A stretch of 17,368 nucleotides of DNA from Deltaproteobacteria bacterium (GTDB lineage: Bacteria > Desulfobacterota > DSM-4660 > Desulfatiglandales > Desulfatiglandaceae), in contig DUZB01000031.1 in assembly GCA_013349725.1 (NCBI GenBank), positions 1 to 17,368 of the forward strand, read 5' to 3'. Made by a program: the position numbers and the translations under genes. The stretch's first letter is position 1. The number at the start of each line of letters is the position of its first letter. The notes under the pieces are model-generated. The model saw only the letters and a list, made by a program, of their open reading frames with translations. It did no database searches and was not told the DNA's origin. This document shows, in pieces, positions 15,296 to 17,368 of this stretch.

Positions 15296-15529
15296 CTATG
15301 CCTGCGCGTTGGTTTCCTGCTGTCCCTGGTTAAACTGGGCGTATTTCTTTCTGAAGCGCTCCACTCTTCCCGCGGAATCAACGAGTTTCTGTTTGCCGGT
15401 ATAAAACGGATGGCAATTGGAACAGATTTCAATATTGATTTCTTTTATGGTGGATCCCGTTTCAAATTCATTACCGCAGGCGCATTTGACAGTTGTTCTA
15501 TGATACTCGGGGTGGATACCTTCTTTCAT
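15296..15529 (-). CDS. rpmE: 50S ribosomal protein bL31, zinc-binding form
   Basis: 77-aa large-subunit protein. It opens with [22 protein letters not shown] and has [26 protein letters not shown], the standard L31 core. Cys16, Cys18, Cys36 and Cys39 are all present, so this is the zinc-containing (C+) paralogue rather than the zinc-free one induced in zinc starvation. The C-terminal tail ([11 protein letters not shown]) is a little longer than usual. AAGGAGAG precedes the ATG. It lies 78 bp after rho and 183 bp before prfA, in one operon. Confidence 0.97.
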   Translation of the reverse strand: MKEGIHPEYHRTTVKCACGNEFETGSTIKEINIEICSNCHPFYTGKQKLVDSAGRVERFRKKYAQFNQGQQETNAQA

Positions 15530-15607
15530 CGGTTTCTTCTCTCCTTATTTCAATGTAGATTAACTCCTCGCTTAAGCCTAAAACCCCGTGCTGTTTCCGC
15601 GGAGTGC

Positions 15608-16855
15608 TCAACTGCTCATGGAGTCGAGGAATTCTTTATTATCTTTTGTTCCTTTAATTTTTTCAAGTAGAAATTCCATGCTGTCAACGGGTGTCAGGGG
15701 GGCAAGCAGTTTGCGCAAGATCCAGATCCTGTTAAGATCCGCTTCGTTCTGAAGAAGCTCCTCTTTCCGTGTTCCGGAAAGATTGATATCAATAGACGGA
15801 AAAACGCGTCTGTCGCTAAGTTTCCGATCTAAATGAATTTCCATGTTTCCCGTTCCCTTAAATTCTTCAAAAATGACTTCATCCATCCTGCTTCCCGTAT
15901 CAATAAGGGCGGTTGCGATGATAGTCAAACTTCCCCCGTCCTCAATGTTTCGGGCAGCTCCGAAAAAGCGTTTTGGTTTGTGAAGGGCATTGGAATCAAG
16001 GCCGCCTGAGAGGATTTTTCCGCTGGGGGGAACAACAGAGTTATAGGCTCTGGCCAGACGGGTAATGCTGTCAAGAAGAATCAGCACATCCAGTTTATGT
16101 TCAACGAGCCTTTTGGCCTTTTCTATCACCATCTCCGCAACCTGTACATGCCGCTGCGGCGGTTCATCAAATGTTGAGCTGATCACTTCTGCATCCACAG
16201 AACGAATCATGTCCGTGACCTCTTCTGGCCTTTCATCAATAAGCAGAACGATCTTGTGAATGCTCTTGTCGTTGGCGGTAACGCTGTTGGCGATATTCTG
16301 CAGCAGCATGGTTTTACCGGTTCTTGGGGGAGCAACGATGAGAGCCCTCTGTCCTTTGCCCAGAGGTGTCATCATATCCATAACTCGTGTGGAATAATTG
16401 TCGGGTTTCACTTCCAGCTTGATCCTTTCCTCTGGGTAAAGGGGGATCAGGTTGTCAAAAAGTATCTTCTCCCGCGAGATCTCCGGATCCTCATGGTTTA
16501 CGTTTTCCACTTTAAGAAGGGCAAAATATCTCTCAGACTCCTTCGGAGGTCGAATCTGACCGGTAACGGTATCGCCCTTTCGGAGGTTAAACCTTCTAAT
16601 TTGAGAAGGAGATATGTAAATATCATCCGGTCCGGGAAGATAGTTGGCGTCGGGCGCCCTTAAAAAGCCAAAACCATCGGGAAGAATCTCAAGTACGCCT
16701 TCGCCGTAAATCAGGCCGTTTTGTTCAGAGTGTGCCTGAAGAAGTGCAAAAGTAAGATCCTGTTTCCGCATTCCGGAGGCGCCTTCAATACGAAATTCTT
16801 TTGCCATCTCGGTCAGTCGACTGATTTTTAATTTCTTGAGTTCAACAAGATTCAT
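15608..16855 (-). CDS. rho: transcription termination factor Rho
   Basis: Hexameric RNA-dependent ATPase/helicase that ends transcription of untranslated RNA. It is 415 aa, near the 419 of E. coli. The N-terminal helical bundle (1-45) is followed by the cold-shock-like RNA-binding domain ([25 protein letters not shown], 58-82). The Walker A motif is APPRTGKT (175-182), Walker B is in [18 protein letters not shown], and the secondary RNA site has the usual [20 protein letters not shown]. It has no N-terminal insertion of the kind seen in actinobacterial Rho. GGAG precedes the ATG. It is the first gene of the rho-rpmE-prfA-prmC unit. Confidence 0.98.
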   Translation of the reverse strand: MNLVELKKLKISRLTEMAKEFRIEGASGMRKQDLTFALLQAHSEQNGLIYGEGVLEILPDGFGFLRAPDANYLPGPDDIYISPSQIRRFNLRKGDTVTGQIRPPKESERYFALLKVENVNHEDPEISREKILFDNLIPLYPEERIKLEVKPDNYSTRVMDMMTPLGKGQRALIVAPPRTGKTMLLQNIANSVTANDKSIHKIVLLIDERPEEVTDMIRSVDAEVISSTFDEPPQRHVQVAEMVIEKAKRLVEHKLDVLILLDSITRLARAYNSVVPPSGKILSGGLDSNALHKPKRFFGAARNIEDGGSLTIIATALIDTGSRMDEVIFEEFKGTGNMEIHLDRKLSDRRVFPSIDINLSGTRKEELLQNEADLNRIWILRKLLAPLTPVDSMEFLLEKIKGTKDNKEFLDSMSS

Positions 16856-16934
16856 GGTTCGTCTCCATTTTTAAAAAATAACGATCATACTCTGCCTTTT
16901 TCCACAGCCTGATCAATGATGCTGAAGGGGGAAT

Positions 16935-16963
16935 ATTATCAAGCAAGGTACGAATCGACTTAA
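16935..16963 (-). promoter_or_regulatory. possible proximal rho promoter
   Basis: On the minus strand, TTAAGT (16963-16958), 17-nt spacer, GATAAT (16940-16935). Good -10, weak -35; about 70 nt from the rho ATG. Confidence 0.35.
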
Positions 16964-17224
16964 GCGTTAAAACGCCTGCATTATGCAGCCGTTTCATTCT
17001 ACTGCAACAGGCTTCACTGCTGAGCCACAAGGGCATGAATCACCTCACCGACCAGCCCATGCTGAAAGGCAAAACCTGTTAGATGAAAGCGGCGAACGGC
17101 AAGCAAAACTCATTTATGAGCGTTTCAGAGAAGGTTCCTCAGTAGAGTAGTTTCGAAGTCGATTCAGATATCCGGTCTTCGCCGAATCCCCCAGAAGGCA
17201 GGAAATTTTACTTCAAGACCTGTA

Positions 17225-17252
17225 ATTTTAACATGTTTCTCCTCGATGTCAA
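17225..17252 (-). promoter_or_regulatory. possible distal rho promoter
   Basis: On the minus strand, perfect TTGACA (17252-17247), 16-nt spacer, TAAAAT (17230-17225). If used, it gives a leader of roughly 360 nt before rho. Confidence 0.45.
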
Positions 17253-17310
17253 GTATGTTTGTTCAGCAATTCTCATTATAGAGTCGGCTTTATCAAAAAA
17301 TACTGTGTGA

Positions 17311-17358
17311 GTGGCATTTTGCCACGATTTTTCGCGGCTGGAAAGCCGCTCCCACAGA
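17311..17358. repeat. REP-like palindromic element
   Basis: Two hairpins in series: GTGGCA-TTT-TGCCAC (17311-17325) and GCGGCT-GGAA-AGCCGC (17334-17349), the latter followed by TCCCACAG. Read on the minus strand this gives GTGGGAGCGGCTT followed by the pairing arm, the form of bacterial REP sequences mobilised by RAYT (IS200/IS605-like) transposases. No such transposase is in the window. Confidence 0.7.
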
Positions 17359-17368
17359 GATGATTTGT

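Larger units (their letters stand above)
16856..17310. other. long non-coding region upstream of rho
   Basis: About 455 bp with no credible gene on either strand. On the minus strand it would be the rho leader. It contains two candidate promoters (listed separately) and a small GCGTTTTAACGC palindrome near 16963-16974. A long rho leader would fit the autoregulated attenuation known for rho in other bacteria, but I see no specific Rho-loading site that I can defend. Confidence 0.5.

Noticed and set aside
16842..17036. 64-codon minus-strand frame upstream of rho
   Set aside because: Overlaps the rho start, no ribosome site, no recognisable motif.
17208..17234. Possible 8-codon leader peptide (MLKLQVLK) after GAGGAG
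   Set aside because: It overlaps the -10 of the distal promoter candidate, so it could not be on that transcript; too short to support.
16856..17368. tRNA or other structured RNA gene in the rho upstream region
   Set aside because: No cloverleaf, T-loop GTTCRA box or CCA end could be found on either strand by eye.

Overview
The window looks like chromosomal DNA of a deltaproteobacterium (Desulfobacterota sensu lato, of the Syntrophobacterales/Desulfobacterales type). The evidence is the tight order rho - rpmE - prfA - prmC, a [NiFe]-hydrogenase maturation gene (hypE), an acetyl-CoA hydrolase/transferase-GNAT fusion of a kind I associate with this group, and intergenic DNA full of short periodic repeats. 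This is inference from gene content; no rRNA or tRNA is present to confirm it. Coding density is high, and no prophage, CRISPR array or transposase gene is visible.

Layout. (1) 1-4906: acyP (acylphosphatase) and an overlapping envelope-protein gene run rightward and meet carB (carbamoyl-phosphate synthase large subunit), which runs leftward from its own sigma70-like promoter. This 4.6-kb block lies between two inverted copies of a MITE-like repeat with 15-bp terminal inverted repeats and internal hexamer repeats. (2) 4907-7019, leftward: a HAD-family mannosyl/glucosyl-3-phosphoglycerate phosphatase and an overlapping GT-A glycosyltransferase form a probable two-gene unit for glucosylglycerate or mannosylglycerate synthesis (compatible solute), behind a good promoter at 7078-7106. 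(3) 7444-8361: an HD-domain phosphohydrolase (rightward) converges on a small Lys-rich coiled-coil protein (leftward). (4) 8509-12905, leftward: a ZnuA-type metal-binding protein, the CoA-transferase-like/GNAT fusion, a conserved-looking hypothetical and hypE. They overlap or nearly abut, so they are probably one translationally coupled operon. (5) 13099-16855, leftward: prmC, prfA, rpmE and rho in transcription order rho-rpmE-prfA-prmC, a housekeeping translation/termination cluster. (6) 16856-17368: a 513-bp non-coding rho leader with candidate promoters and, at the window edge, a REP-like palindrome.

Most genes are standard. The points that deserve a second look are the inverted MITE-like copies around acyP-carB, intergenic tracts with a strict 7-nt period at three loci, loss of the catalytic glutamate position in the CoA-transferase half of the GNAT fusion, and the unusual operon joining a metal-binding protein lacking its first His ligand to hypE. 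I found no clear new defence or mobile system.
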